From Clostridium sp. UBA4108 (GTDB lineage: Bacteria; Bacillota; Clostridia; Clostridiales; Clostridiaceae), in contig DFXM01000039.1 in the NCBI GenBank assembly GCA_002381695.1, positions 232,517 through 296,516 on the forward strand: a DNA stretch of 64,000 nucleotides, in the 5' to 3' direction. Under the pieces are notes generated by a model that had not been told where the DNA came from, made no database searches, and saw only the letters and a list, made by a program, of their open reading frames with translations. A program made the position numbers and the translations under genes. Of the stretch, positions 1 through 8,762 are shown piece after piece; position 1 is the stretch's first letter, and each line of letters starts with the position of its first letter.

Positions 1-519
1 ATCTTTCATTATTTCCTGCATTCCATGAAAGTATCCAAATAAACCAATACCATTAGATGCGCCTTCAGGTATTATGTAGGGTTTAAAACCATCTTTTTCA
101 TATTGATTTTTAATTTCATTCATCATATCAGTTCTATGATTTTTATATTGATCAGGAGTTATAAATTCTGTTGTGGCATTAAATAATTTATCTAATAGAA
201 GGTTGCCTTGATAAACTCCATTATCTTCTCCTCTTAGAAGAAGAACAGATTTTAAACCTAGCTTAGCAGCACATTGAGCAACAGCCCTACAGTGATTAGA
301 TTGAGAGCCACCACATGTTATGAGAACATCACAGCCATTATCTAAGGCTTCTTTAAGTGAAAATTCTAGCTTTCTTATCTTATTACCAGACACCTCGATT
401 CCAGTACCATCATCTCTTTTAAGAAATATATTTACCCCCAATTCTTCAGAAAGTTTAGGGAGTTTCTCTACTTTAGTTGGTAAATTTGCTAAAGATATTC
501 TATCAGGTATTTTAATCAT
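1..519 (-). CDS. D-cysteine desulfhydrase / ACC deaminase-family PLP enzyme (partial, C-terminus outside window)
   Basis: The 173 visible codons are the N-terminal half of a fold-type II PLP enzyme. It opens MIKIPDRISLANLPTK and carries SGNKIRKLEF, where Lys47 is the expected PLP Schiff-base lysine, followed by the cofactor phosphate loop CGGSQSNHCRAVA. This pattern is shared by D-cysteine desulfhydrases, which release sulfide, pyruvate and ammonia from D-cysteine, and by ACC deaminases. The visible part cannot separate the two, but in clostridia the former is the usual assignment. The ATG follows AAAGGAGG, and an extended -10 (TGATATAAT, minus strand, near 552-560) lies just upstream. The gene runs off the left edge. 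Confidence 0.8.
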   Translation of the reverse strand, partial: MIKIPDRISLANLPTKVEKLPKLSEELGVNIFLKRDDGTGIEVSGNKIRKLEFSLKEALDNGCDVLITCGGSQSNHCRAVAQCAAKLGLKSVLLLRGEDNGVYQGNLLLDKLFNATTEFITPDQYKNHRTDMMNEIKNQYEKDGFKPYIIPEGASNGIGLFGYFHGMQEIMKD

Positions 520-602
520 AATCAATTCCTCCTTTGATATAGTACTATTTAATTATATCAGAGTAATGAAAGGTTGTACCAATAAAGATTTAAACAAAGC
601 AA

Positions 603-634
603 ATAAAAAAAGTTTCCTGAATTTACAGAAAACT
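603..634 (-). terminator. Rho-independent terminator of the AGCS symporter
   Basis: On the minus strand a 9-bp stem (AGTTTTCTG / CAGGAAACT, one G-U type mismatch) with loop TAAATT is followed by a run of T. It lies 23 bases past the symporter stop codon. Confidence 0.7.
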
Positions 635-656
635 CTTCAATATTAAAGTATTAGTT

Positions 657-2003
657 TTAAGCATTTATGTCCTCATCTATAGCCTCTAAATTATCAGACC
701 ATAGATATTTTTTAGTTTCGCTTACAATTACACCATTAAGTGCAAGCAAGCATATTAAGTTAGGTATAGCCATCATTCCATTGGCAATATCTGATAGGTT
801 CCAAATTACATTTAGGTTGAATACACTACCTACAAATACCATGATTACATAAACAATTCTATAAGGAATAATCGCCTTTTTACCAAATAAATATTCCATA
901 GCTTTTTCAGCATAGTAAGACCAACCAAGGATTGTTGAGAAAACAAAGCATAATAGACCTACTGTTAAAACTATTGGACCAACTACAGGAATTAGGCTAA
1001 ATGCAGCATGAGTTAAATCTCCACCATTTAATCCCTTATTCCATACACCTGTGTTTACAAGTACAAGACCTGTCATAGCACAAACTATAACTGTATCCCA
1101 GAAAGTACCAGTGGCAGACACAAGGGCTTGTTTTACTGGATTTCTAGTTTGAGCAGCAGCAGCAACTATAGGAGCACTACCAAGACCAGATTCGTTTGAG
1201 AATAATCCTCTAGCGATACCAAATCTCATAGCCATAAGCATTCCGCCACCAACGGCTCCACCAGTAATAGCTTTAGGAGAAAAGGCACTTCTTACGATTA
1301 AAGCTAAGGTGTCAGGAATGGTTGAAGCAGTCATAACTAATATAATTACACATCCAGCAACATAGAATATAGCCATAAAAGGTACTAGTATATCACATAC
1401 TCTAGCGATACTCTTTATTCCACCAATGATAACTACTGCGGTTAAAATAGCCATAACTATACCAGAAGCCCATAATGGAACATTATATGAGGTTTGAAGC
1501 ATGGTTGAAATAGAGTTTGCTTGAACAGCACAGCCTATACCAAAAGCAGCTAAACTTGTAAAAGCAGCGAAAAGAATAGCTAACCATTTTTTACCCATAC
1601 CTCTTTCAATTACATACATAGGTCCACCAGCCATGGTTCCATCTGAAGTTTTAACTCTGTATTTAACAGAAAGCAATCCTTCTGCATACTTAGTTGCAAT
1701 ACCAAATACTCCTGTAAGCCATGTCCAAAGCACTGCACCAGGTCCACCTAGGGCAATAGCAGTACCAACACCTACGATATTTCCAGTTCCAATAGTTGCA
1801 GCAAGAGCTGTACAAAGAGCACTAAACTGACTAACGTCTCCTTTAGCAAAATCGTCTTTAGTTACAGACAATTTGATAGCTTTAAAGATGTATCTTTGAA
1901 TGAATCTTAGTTTAAAAGTTAAAAATAGATGAGTCCCGAATAGAAGAATAATTAATGGATATCCCCACAAAAATGATGCAGCATTGCTAATAAACTCCGC
2001 CAT
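657..2003 (-). CDS. Sodium:alanine/glycine symporter (AGCS family)
   Basis: This is a polytopic inner-membrane carrier of about 448 residues that couples uptake of alanine, glycine or a related small amino acid to sodium. Family signatures include ALAATIGTGNIVGVGTAI near the N-terminus, AGGPMYVIERG, the GLFSNESGLGSAPI segment and a C-terminal ILGWSYYAEKAMEYLFG. The open frame extends 17 codons further upstream. I chose the ATG at 2001-2003 because a GGGGG ribosome site sits 12 bases before it and the upstream residues look like leader translated by chance. It is monocistronic, with its own promoter and terminator. The exact substrate cannot be told from sequence. Confidence 0.9.
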   Translation of the reverse strand: MAEFISNAASFLWGYPLIILLFGTHLFLTFKLRFIQRYIFKAIKLSVTKDDFAKGDVSQFSALCTALAATIGTGNIVGVGTAIALGGPGAVLWTWLTGVFGIATKYAEGLLSVKYRVKTSDGTMAGGPMYVIERGMGKKWLAILFAAFTSLAAFGIGCAVQANSISTMLQTSYNVPLWASGIVMAILTAVVIIGGIKSIARVCDILVPFMAIFYVAGCVIILVMTASTIPDTLALIVRSAFSPKAITGGAVGGGMLMAMRFGIARGLFSNESGLGSAPIVAAAAQTRNPVKQALVSATGTFWDTVIVCAMTGLVLVNTGVWNKGLNGGDLTHAAFSLIPVVGPIVLTVGLLCFVFSTILGWSYYAEKAMEYLFGKKAIIPYRIVYVIMVFVGSVFNLNVIWNLSDIANGMMAIPNLICLLALNGVIVSETKKYLWSDNLEAIDEDINA

Positions 2004-2150
2004 AATAAAAAAATACCCCCTATAAAAAATTTTATATAATATAAATATACTCACAATATGAATATATTATGAATTATATATGAAAAATATTGCAAAAAAA
2101 ACGCGCCCTAAAAATGGAAAATAATCTTGGAAATATACTTGAATTTCTGT

Positions 2151-2274
2151 AACATTAAGAATTAACCTGTTTATTAAGTAAGATTATATCATCGAAAAAT
2201 TTGCAAAACAAGCTAAATTTTCAGAATATTTAAATTTTTGATAAAATATTTGTAAATTGCAACATTAAGAATTA
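2151..2274. repeat. 14-bp direct repeat pair in the divergent regulatory region
   Basis: AACATTAAGAATTA occurs at 2151-2164 and again at 2261-2274, exactly 110 bases apart, on either side of the symporter promoter. It could be a pair of regulator sites, or chance in AT-rich DNA. The rest of the 2004-2380 gap shows nothing else. Confidence 0.35.
2183..2211 (-). promoter_or_regulatory. Promoter of the AGCS symporter
   Basis: On the minus strand TTGTTT (2206-2211) and a perfect TATAAT (2183-2188) are 17 bases apart, which implies a leader of about 170 bases before the symporter start. Confidence 0.55.
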
Positions 2275-2379
2275 TAAAATAGCATTTAGTATTTATAAAA
2301 ATAATATTTGTTAAAAATAATACAAAATGAAATAGATGAATTTATAACTTGCAATAAGGAGAGATGTAAAAGATGTAAA

Positions 2380-2394
2380 CAATAATTATTATTT
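2380..2394 (+). promoter_or_regulatory. PerR-like operator upstream of reverse rubrerythrin
   Basis: CAATAATTATTATTT is a 7-1-7 imperfect palindrome matching 10 of 14 positions of the PerR box (TTATAATnATTATAA). It lies immediately before the -35 element of the rubrerythrin promoter, as expected for peroxide control. Confidence 0.4.
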
Positions 2395-2395
2395 G

Positions 2396-2424
2396 TTGAC
2401 ATAAGTTATTTGATACAATATAAT
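2396..2424 (+). promoter_or_regulatory. Consensus sigma-A promoter of reverse rubrerythrin
   Basis: A perfect TTGACA (2396-2401) and perfect TATAAT (2419-2424) are separated by 17 bases, about 70 bases before the start codon. This should be a very strong promoter if not repressed. Confidence 0.85.
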
Positions 2425-2497
2425 AATCACATAGAGATGATAAAAGAAGATTCAGTGAATTAAATATAAAATGTAAGTATTAGGGAGGAATAATATT

Positions 2498-3040
2498 ATG
2501 AAAAAGTTTGTTTGTACAGTATGTGGATATATACATGAAGGAAATACAGCGCCAGAAAGCTGCCCAGTATGTAAAGTATCATCAGATAAGTTTATAGAAA
2601 AAAATGAAGGTATAATAGCTTGGGCAGATGAGCATAGAATAGGGATTGCAAAAGATATAGATCCTGAAGTTATAGAAGGATTAAGAGCTAACTTCGTTGG
2701 AGAGTGTACAGAGGTTGGAATGTATCTTGCTATGAGTCGTCAAGCAGATAGAGAAGGGTATCCAGAGATTGCTGAAGCTTACAAGAGAATAGCTTTTGAA
2801 GAAGCAGAGCATGCAGCTAAGTTTGCTGAATTGTTAGGTGAAGTAGTATCTGAGGATACAAAAACTAATCTTCAAATGAGAGTAGACGCAGAACATGGAG
2901 CGTGCCAAAGTAAAAAAGATTTAGCAACTTTAGCTAAGAAGTTAAATTTAGATGCTATCCATGATACAGTGCACGAAATGTGTAAAGATGAAGCTAGACA
3001 TGGAGCTGCATTTAATGGATTATTAAAAAGATATTTTTAA
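2498..3040 (+). CDS. Reverse rubrerythrin (rubredoxin domain first, then ferritin-like diiron domain)
   Basis: This 180-residue cytoplasmic NAD(P)H-dependent peroxide (and oxygen) reductase accepts electrons through an N-terminal rubredoxin centre, Cys6-x2-Cys9 and Cys22-x2-Cys25. These are followed by a four-helix diiron domain with ECTEVGMYLAMSRQA, EEAEHAAKF and DEARHGAAF. The domain order is the reverse of classical rubrerythrin, as in the oxygen-induced clostridial enzymes. The start follows GGGAGG. A consensus promoter and a PerR-like box precede it, and a strong terminator follows. It is monocistronic. The assignment rests on domain order and spacing of metal ligands. Confidence 0.93.
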   Translation: MKKFVCTVCGYIHEGNTAPESCPVCKVSSDKFIEKNEGIIAWADEHRIGIAKDIDPEVIEGLRANFVGECTEVGMYLAMSRQADREGYPEIAEAYKRIAFEEAEHAAKFAELLGEVVSEDTKTNLQMRVDAEHGACQSKKDLATLAKKLNLDAIHDTVHEMCKDEARHGAAFNGLLKRYF

Positions 3041-3102
3041 TAAATCATATATTTAAAATAGCATAATATTTGAAACACCATATAAATAATAAGAAGTAAT
3101 AA

Positions 3103-3132
3103 AAAGACTTTGCAATTTGCAAAGTCTTTTTT
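3103..3132 (+). terminator. Bidirectional terminator between rubrerythrin and tRNA-Gly
   Basis: A stem AAAGACTTTGC / GCAAAGTCTTT with a 4-base loop has T runs on both strands, so it can end the rubrerythrin mRNA and the leftward tRNA transcript. Confidence 0.85.
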
Positions 3133-3135
3133 ACA

Positions 3136-3209
3136 TGGAGCAGGTGAAGGGAATCGAACCCTCGCCAATAGCTTGGGAAGCTAATGTACTACCATTATAC
3201 TACACCTGC
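3136..3209 (-). tRNA. tRNA-Gly (anticodon TCC)
   Basis: The minus strand reads as a 74-nt cloverleaf with an encoded CCA end. The acceptor stem is GCAGGTG / CACCTGC with discriminator T. The anticodon loop CTTCCCAAG sits on stem TAG/CTA, and the T-loop is GGGTTCGATTCCC. The TCC anticodon identifies glycine. Confidence 0.95.
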
Positions 3210-3312
3210 ACAACTATAATTATATTATACTCCAAATGCATAGTATGTAAAGAGTATAATTATAAATTATTGTAAATAAAGATACTATGCAGGCATAAAA
3301 TAGGTTATTTAA

Positions 3313-3693
3313 TTAACAATTTCTGTTAATATTCTGCAATAAATTAGTAATGTAGTCATTAGAAATAAAATCTTGATTTTTTAATTTCCTTATAAATTCT
3401 ACTAAAGATGGATTTATGAGCATGAATTCTTCTACATCTAAGGGAAGAGAGTTTCTAGTTTCAGCAGCCAAATCAAAAAATAAGTTCAGTTCTTTCTTAT
3501 TATGACTAATATCAAAAATATTCGTCAAAAGAAGAAGAGTTTCCTTAGGAAAAGCATATCTTTTCCCATTCTCTACATCAGCTAGATAAGTTAAACTTAT
3601 ATCTAATTTTTGAGCCATAGTTCGAAGGCTCCATCCTTTTTCTTTTCTTCTTTCCTTAATATAATCACCAAAAGTAATATTATAATTTTCCAT
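3313..3693 (-). CDS. XRE-family helix-turn-helix regulator
   Basis: This 126-residue protein has a canonical Cro/C1-type HTH at residues 8-62 (YIKERRKEKGWSLRTMAQKL, then YLADVENGKR), followed by about 60 residues of acidic helical sequence without a recognised sensor domain. The start follows GGAGGTATT. It reads away from the neighbouring terC-like gene, so it may control itself or that gene, though no operator was identified. Targets are unknown. Confidence 0.8.
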   Translation of the reverse strand: MENYNITFGDYIKERRKEKGWSLRTMAQKLDISLTYLADVENGKRYAFPKETLLLLTNIFDISHNKKELNLFFDLAAETRNSLPLDVEEFMLINPSLVEFIRKLKNQDFISNDYITNLLQNINRNC

Positions 3694-3815
3694 AAATAAT
3701 ACCTCCTTATAAACATAGTACGCTTAACAGCTTAATAATTCAAGTAAAAATAGTATATCTACCAATATTTATTCATATAAATATAGAAAAGTTAAGATTA
3801 TTATGGGGGATATAT

Positions 3816-4658
3816 ATGAAAACAAGAAAAGCATTAGGTAATTTTATAATATTTGTATTACTTGCAATCCTTTTTAACATTCTCGTTTTAATTTTGAAAG
3901 GAGAACAGGCAGGTATTGAATTTTTAGGAGGATATTTGATTGAACTTAGTTTAAGTTTAGACAATCTATTTTTATTTTTAATGATTTTTTCTAGCTTTGG
4001 TATACCTAGCAAATATCAGAAAAGAGTATTAAATTATGGTGTTTTTGGTGCTATAGTTTTAAGATTAATTTTCATATTATTAGGAGTGTCTGTTGTTAAC
4101 AAGTTTCATTGGGTTTTATATTTCTTTGGAATTTTATTAATCCTTAGTTCTCTTAAAATGATATTTAAGGTAGATAAAGAAATAGATTTCAAAAGAAGTT
4201 ATATATATAAGGGATTAAGATTTATAATTCCATTTACAGATAGTTTAGTTGGAGAAAAATTTTTTGTAAGAAAGAATAAAATTTTATATGCAACACCTTT
4301 ATTTGCTATACTTCTAATTATAGAGATGTCAGATATTTTATTTGCAATAGATTCTATACCTGCAATTTTTTCTATAACCACAGATCCATTTATTGTGTAT
4401 ACCTCGAATATTTTTGCAATACTTGGATTAAGAAGTTTATATTTTATTTTAGTAAAAATAAATAACATGTTTAAATATGTACAGTATGGAGTAGCTGGCA
4501 TTTTAATGTTTACAGGTATAAAACTATCTATATTATATTTTAATATAGAGATACCGGTAATGAATTCTATATTGGTAATAGTTATAATACTTATAATAAG
4601 TATTATAATTTCCCTCATCAGTGAAGCTATAGCATGTGTATCTAATAAACTTAATTAA
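3816..4658 (+). CDS. TerC-family integral membrane protein
   Basis: This 280-residue polytopic membrane protein has the TerC/Alx fold. It shows SLSLDNLFLFLMIFSSF in an early helix and the second acidic helix IIEMSDILFAIDSIPAIFSI. The paired acidic DN and DS motifs inside helices are the conserved core of the family, which is associated with manganese export and metal homeostasis and in some members with tellurite resistance. About nine hydrophobic segments are visible. GGGGG precedes the ATG. No manganese riboswitch of the yybP-ykoY type fits in the short upstream gap. The cation handled is inferred from the family only. Confidence 0.88.
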   Translation: MKTRKALGNFIIFVLLAILFNILVLILKGEQAGIEFLGGYLIELSLSLDNLFLFLMIFSSFGIPSKYQKRVLNYGVFGAIVLRLIFILLGVSVVNKFHWVLYFFGILLILSSLKMIFKVDKEIDFKRSYIYKGLRFIIPFTDSLVGEKFFVRKNKILYATPLFAILLIIEMSDILFAIDSIPAIFSITTDPFIVYTSNIFAILGLRSLYFILVKINNMFKYVQYGVAGILMFTGIKLSILYFNIEIPVMNSILVIVIILIISIIISLISEAIACVSNKLN

Positions 4659-4659
4659 A

Positions 4660-4685
4660 AGGAGAGAGGAATCTCTCCTGATTTT
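4660..4685. terminator. Hairpin between convergent terC-like and zinc-ribbon genes
   Basis: AGGAGAGA and TCTCTCCT pair around GGAA, and a short T run follows on the + strand. It is a weak terminator but correctly placed at the end of the membrane-protein gene. Confidence 0.55.
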
Positions 4686-4896
4686 ACATATCAAGCCAAT
4701 TAGCAGAGCCCTTATAGAAAAACTCAGTGTGTCTACATTTAGGACAAACATATACATCAAAAATTAAATGTTCTTCATAATCAAACAAGGTGGCGAATAA
4801 TCCTCTGTTGTTATCTTGAGAGTCAAACCTATACTCTTTTAAATATTTCATTTCATTATTACAGCGGAGACAATTAATTAAATTATTATCATTCAT
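4684..4896 (-). CDS. Small zinc-ribbon protein, function unknown
   Basis: This 70-residue protein has two knuckles, CLRC near the N-terminus and CPKC near the C-terminus, spaced like a treble zinc ribbon that could bind nucleic acid or protein. The open frame is longer upstream. I chose the ATG at 4894-4896 because AAAGGAG lies 9 bases before it, and starting there places the first knuckle near the N-terminus. Similar small proteins occur widely in clostridia without a known job. It converges on the terC-like gene and is divergent from scpA. Confidence 0.7.
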   Translation of the reverse strand: MNDNNLINCLRCNNEMKYLKEYRFDSQDNNRGLFATLFDYEEHLIFDVYVCPKCRHTEFFYKGSANWLDM

Positions 4897-5033
4897 AAAA
4901 GACAGCTCCTTTTTAGTTTTATTACAATATATATTTATACATATGAGTTCTAATTCCTTCACTTTAGTAGAATTTCAGTTATTATTAGAGTATAATTTTA
5001 TGGTATAACAACTTATCATAAAAGGAGTAATAT

Positions 5034-5786
5034 ATGTCACTTAGTATTAAGATATCTAATTTTGAAGGTCCATTTGATTTGTTACTACATCTTATTAAAA
5101 AAAATCAGATGGATATTTATAATATAAGTATTTTTGAAATTACGAAACAATATCTAGGATATTTAGATCAGATGAAGGAAATGGATTTGGATATTACCTC
5201 TGAATTTATAGTAATTGCCGCTACTTTAATTGAAATTAAATCTAAGTTTTTACTTCCTAAAAATAAACTAGAAGATAAAGAGGTAGAGGAAAAAGATGAA
5301 GCTAAAGAACTAATAGATAAGCTAGTTCAATATAAAAAATTTAAAATGGCAGCAGAATTCTTAGGAGAAAAAGAAAGATATTCTGGCATAATGTATACAA
5401 AAAAACCTGAAATTATTGAACCTATAAAAAATCAAAAGGATGAGATAAAGAATCTATTTAAGAATATAACTATGATAGATTTATATAATATTTATAATGA
5501 ACTAATAAAGAATTATAGTGAAAAAATGAATTTAGAAACTAATTTTGAAGATAGAATAAAAGTTGAAGTATATAAAATTGAAGATAAGATGGAAGAACTT
5601 AAATCAGCCATATTGCAGAAAAAGAAACTTAGTTTTAATGAATTTATTAATAACTCAAAATCTAAAACTGAGATAATAGTAACTTTTTTAGCATTGTTAG
5701 AATTAGTGAAGCTTAGAAACGTAGTTGCAATTCAATATGGCAACTTTAATGAGATTTATTTAGAAAGGATAGATACTAATGAATAA
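5034..5786 (+). CDS. scpA: Segregation and condensation protein A (kleisin)
   Basis: ScpA is the kleisin subunit that bridges the SMC head domains in the bacterial condensin complex and is needed for chromosome segregation. The 250-residue protein begins with the characteristic NFEGPFDLLLHLIKKNQMDIYNI and has a coiled-coil N-terminal domain, an acidic linker, and a C-terminal winged helix (SFNEFINNSKSKTEIIVTFL, LELVKL). GGAG precedes the ATG. Its last eight bases overlap scpB, indicating translational coupling. Confidence 0.96.
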   Translation: MSLSIKISNFEGPFDLLLHLIKKNQMDIYNISIFEITKQYLGYLDQMKEMDLDITSEFIVIAATLIEIKSKFLLPKNKLEDKEVEEKDEAKELIDKLVQYKKFKMAAEFLGEKERYSGIMYTKKPEIIEPIKNQKDEIKNLFKNITMIDLYNIYNELIKNYSEKMNLETNFEDRIKVEVYKIEDKMEELKSAILQKKKLSFNEFINNSKSKTEIIVTFLALLELVKLRNVVAIQYGNFNEIYLERIDTNE

Positions 5787-6363
5787 TATTTCTTTTAAAG
5801 AAATTCAGATAGAACAAGAAGGTAATAAAGACATATATTTTTCCATAATTGAATCTCTATTATTTGTAAGTGGGGATCCATTACCACTGGATACTATAGC
5901 GTCTATTTTAGAGTGCTCTTTAGAATTTACTAAAGGATTGTTAGAAGACCTTATAAGTAAATACGAGGTGGATGAAAATAGGGGAATAAAGATAGTGAAG
6001 TTAAACGAAGAATATCAATTAGTTACAAGGCCTATAAATAGTGAATATATACAGAAATTATTAAAAACTAATGTAAGACAATCCCTTTCAAGAGCTTCCT
6101 TGGAGACCCTAGCAATCATAGCATATAGACAACCTATTACTAGAGTTGATATTGAAGAAATAAGGGGAGTAAAAAGTGATAGGGCTATATATACTCTTTT
6201 AGAAAAAAGTCTTATTAGGGAAAGTGGAAAGAAGGAAGTAATAGGGAAACCTAACCTTTATGCTACTACAAAGGAGTTTTTAAAGCATTTTGGATTTACA
6301 TCTTTAGAAGAACTACCATCTATCGAAGCATTTATAGAGGAAATAGAAAATGATAATCATTAA
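5779..6363 (+). CDS. scpB: Segregation and condensation protein B
   Basis: ScpB dimers bind the ScpA linker and stabilise the SMC-ScpAB complex. The 194-residue protein has two winged-helix domains. Diagnostic stretches are IIESLLFVSGDPL, the RASLETLAIIAYRQPITRVD segment and EIRGVKSDRAIYTLLEK. The start lies inside the scpA end, and the unit finishes at a strong hairpin. In Bacillus, scpAB is likewise followed by a D,D-carboxypeptidase gene, and the same neighbourhood is kept here with the gerW pair between. Confidence 0.96.
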   Translation: MNNISFKEIQIEQEGNKDIYFSIIESLLFVSGDPLPLDTIASILECSLEFTKGLLEDLISKYEVDENRGIKIVKLNEEYQLVTRPINSEYIQKLLKTNVRQSLSRASLETLAIIAYRQPITRVDIEEIRGVKSDRAIYTLLEKSLIRESGKKEVIGKPNLYATTKEFLKHFGFTSLEELPSIEAFIEEIENDNH

Positions 6364-6402
6364 AAATGCTAGCTACATAAATTTATGTAGCTAGCATTTT
6401 TA
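6363..6402. terminator. Strong bidirectional terminator between scpB and gerW
   Basis: A 19-bp perfect inverted repeat (AAAATGCTAGCTACATAAA and its complement, 6363-6400) has T or A runs at both ends. It serves both convergent units. Confidence 0.9.
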
Positions 6403-6426
6403 GTAATGGAATATATAATTTTTTGA

Positions 6427-6873
6427 TTATTCGCATGGATCACAAGGGTTATATAGAGGGCTATTGTGATCATTTGAGTTATTAAAATTTTTTTCAGGAC
6501 TATTATTTTTAAATAGATCTTTTAGCATATCAACCATTTGAGGAATTGTATCAACTATCTTATCATAAGTATTGTCTTGGTCTACGGGTAATATCCTAAT
6601 TGAACCGTTTCTAACTACTAAAAAGCCAACAGGTTTTATAGATATGCCAGCTCCAGAGCCTCCGCCAAAGGGATGCTTAGGATATGTATCTTTAATATTT
6701 CCACAGAATTCTGAACCCCCAGATGCAAAGCCAAAGGATACCTTTGAAATTGGAATGATAGTTGTACCATCAGGTGCAGTCACAGGATTTCCTATGACGG
6801 TGTCTACATCAATCATATCTTTGATGTTTTCCATAGTAGATTTCATTAAATTTTCTATTGGATGATTATCCAT
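6427..6873 (-). CDS. gerW: GerW family (YtfJ) sporulation protein
   Basis: This 148-residue protein of the YtfJ/GerW family is a sporulation protein that in Bacillus is needed for efficient germination and is made in the forespore. Family hallmarks are visible: IENLMKSTMENIKDMIDVDTVIG at the N-terminus, GTTIIPISKVSFGFASGGSEF, a glycine-rich FGGGSGAGISIKP loop and VGFLVV. A low-complexity tail ends in CDPCE. It overlaps the preceding DUF2953 gene by eight bases, the same pairing as ytfI-ytfJ, so the two are cotranscribed leftward. Confidence 0.9.
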   Translation of the reverse strand: MDNHPIENLMKSTMENIKDMIDVDTVIGNPVTAPDGTTIIPISKVSFGFASGGSEFCGNIKDTYPKHPFGGGSGAGISIKPVGFLVVRNGSIRILPVDQDNTYDKIVDTIPQMVDMLKDLFKNNSPEKNFNNSNDHNSPLYNPCDPCE

Positions 6874-7444
6874 TATTAAATTCCTCCCTTAAATTATTCC
6901 TTACTAATTTTGAGGTTTTCTCATAAGATATCAAATTATATATAGTTTTTACCATAATATAAATTAGTTTAGCTATATTAATAAAAACTATACTGTTTAT
7001 TTCAATATTAATAAAATTTTTATTGTAATTCATATTTATATAATATTTATATTTTTTAAGATTTAAAGGTAAATTAAGTATAGAAGGTAAAATAGAGAGT
7101 AATCCATGTAGAAATCCATAAGAAATAGCTGCTTTAGCAGCATCTTCAAAACCATAATCTATATCTATACTAAACTTTAGATTAAATTTCAATTTATTTT
7201 TGACTAATGTGGATAATATTATTTTTCCATGAATTAATTTGAACTTTTTTTCTTCACTTTCTACTTTACTTTTATAATCTTTATTTCTTACCTTATCTTT
7301 AGATTTTTTTGTCTTAGGTAAAACTGTTTTATTATATAGTTTCAATATGAAAATATTATTTCTATAAGTTAGTTTTATTTTTATAGGTATGGGAAACAAT
7401 AATATCAATGCAACTATGGCTAAAATTAAAAAAAATTTATTCAT
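6866..7444 (-). CDS. DUF2953 membrane-anchored protein (YtfI-like)
   Basis: This 192-residue protein has one N-terminal transmembrane segment (FLILAIVALILLFPIPI), then a lysine-rich linker and a mostly beta region typical of DUF2953. It ends with an amphipathic helix. It lies directly upstream of gerW and overlaps it by eight bases. The pair is conserved in Firmicutes, which suggests a shared sporulation or germination role, but no biochemical function is known. Confidence 0.8.
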   Translation of the reverse strand: MNKFFLILAIVALILLFPIPIKIKLTYRNNIFILKLYNKTVLPKTKKSKDKVRNKDYKSKVESEEKKFKLIHGKIILSTLVKNKLKFNLKFSIDIDYGFEDAAKAAISYGFLHGLLSILPSILNLPLNLKKYKYYINMNYNKNFINIEINSIVFINIAKLIYIMVKTIYNLISYEKTSKLVRNNLREEFNNG

Positions 7445-7541
7445 TTAAATACCTCCATAGTTTTATATTTTAAATTATTTCCATTGAGTTAGGTTATATT
7501 CACTAATTTAAATTAAATTATCATAAAAAGGGGAGTTTAAT

Positions 7542-8639
7542 GTGTATAAGAAGTTTATGGTTTTTATGTTAGTTATAATATTGATATGCTATAATTCAGT
7601 TTCCATTGTAATGGCTGCACCTCTTAAAGTAGATGCTGGTTCAGCTATTGCTATAGATAGCACTACAGGAGCAATTCTTTTTAGTCAAAATAGCCATAAG
7701 GTAGTTCCTATGGCAAGTACTACAAAAATAATTACCTGTTTGGTTGCACTAAAGTATGGAGATCTTGACAAGGAGGTGGAAATATCTAAAACTGCAGCAT
7801 CTATAAGAGGTTCTAAAGTAGGATATAAGTCAGGTGAGAAAATTAAAATAAGAGAACTTCTATATGGATTAATGCTAAAGTCTGGAAATGATTGTGCTAT
7901 AGCTATTGCAGAAGGAATTAGTGGGAGTATTGAAGAATTTTGTAAAGTTATGAATGAATATGCATTATCTATTGGCATAATAGATAGTCATTTTCAATCT
8001 CCGCATGGACTAGATAGTATAAGTCATTATTCCTCAGCTTATGATCTAGCTATAGCCACTATGAAAGCTAAAGAAATTCAAGAGTTTAGCGACATAGTAA
8101 AAGCTAAGGTTGTAGATGAAAAGGAACATAATTTTACTAGAAGTTTCAATAATATAAATAAATTATTATATCAAGAGCCTAATTGCACAGGAGTTAAAAC
8201 TGGATATACTGGCCAGGCTGGTAAATGTTTAGTAAGTTCCTTTGATATGATGCCAGGAGAAATAATTGTGGTAACACTAAATTGTACTAATAGATGGAAT
8301 GAGAGCAAGAAAATTTATGATTACGTAAAAGAAAATTATGATTATAAACCTGTGGTAGCAAAAGATGAAGTATTAGGAAAAGTTATGGTGGATAAAAATA
8401 AGTATGTAGATTTAATTGCTAAAGAAAATATTATATATCCTGTAAAGAAAACTGAATCAATCAACGTTGAAGCAATTATACCAGAGTGCATAGTGACAAG
8501 ACCAATCTTAAAGACTGACCTATTAGGAATGATATTAATATCTGATGAATCAGGAGTTAAATTTAGAGTTCCTCTATATCCTAAAGAGGAGATTAAGAGT
8601 AGAGGCTTTAAAGAAAAAATATTAAAGTTATTAAATTAA
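7542..8639 (+). CDS. D-alanyl-D-alanine carboxypeptidase (DacB/DacF-type penicillin-binding protein)
   Basis: This is a low-molecular-mass PBP of 365 residues that trims the terminal D-Ala from peptidoglycan stem peptides. An N-terminal signal sequence ending near VMAAPLK exports it. The active-site triad is intact: S59-T-T-K62 (MASTTK), the SGN motif (KSGNDCAIAIAE) and KTG in VKTGYTGQAG. A C-terminal beta domain of about 90 residues follows, as in PBP5-type enzymes. The start is GTG, 6 bases after GGGGAG; an out-of-frame ATG overlaps it. The neighbourhood matches the scpAB-dacB segment of Bacillus, where dacB acts on spore cortex, so a sporulation role is plausible. Confidence 0.93.
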   Translation: MYKKFMVFMLVIILICYNSVSIVMAAPLKVDAGSAIAIDSTTGAILFSQNSHKVVPMASTTKIITCLVALKYGDLDKEVEISKTAASIRGSKVGYKSGEKIKIRELLYGLMLKSGNDCAIAIAEGISGSIEEFCKVMNEYALSIGIIDSHFQSPHGLDSISHYSSAYDLAIATMKAKEIQEFSDIVKAKVVDEKEHNFTRSFNNINKLLYQEPNCTGVKTGYTGQAGKCLVSSFDMMPGEIIVVTLNCTNRWNESKKIYDYVKENYDYKPVVAKDEVLGKVMVDKNKYVDLIAKENIIYPVKKTESINVEAIIPECIVTRPILKTDLLGMILISDESGVKFRVPLYPKEEIKSRGFKEKILKLLN

Positions 8640-8655
8640 TTTTATATAATATATG

Positions 8656-8698
8656 AAAAATAATTCATAGGATTTACAATTCTATGGATTATTTTTTT
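8656..8698 (+). terminator. Terminator after the carboxypeptidase gene
   Basis: AATAATTCATAG pairs with CTATGGATTATT with one mismatch around an 11-base loop, and seven T follow. Confidence 0.8.
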
Positions 8699-8762
8699 AT
8701 ATGAGTAGCAAATATAAGATTCGGAAATATGCTGATAGTATAGTAAGTTAGGAGGATAATCC

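Noticed and set aside
3694..3815. Possible manganese riboswitch before the TerC-like gene
   Set aside because: The 122-base gap is too short and lacks the conserved yybP-ykoY elements.
4199..4618. A 139-codon leftward frame opposite the TerC-like gene
   Set aside because: Antisense of a clear transmembrane protein; Ile-rich composition is an artefact of AT-rich reversed codons.
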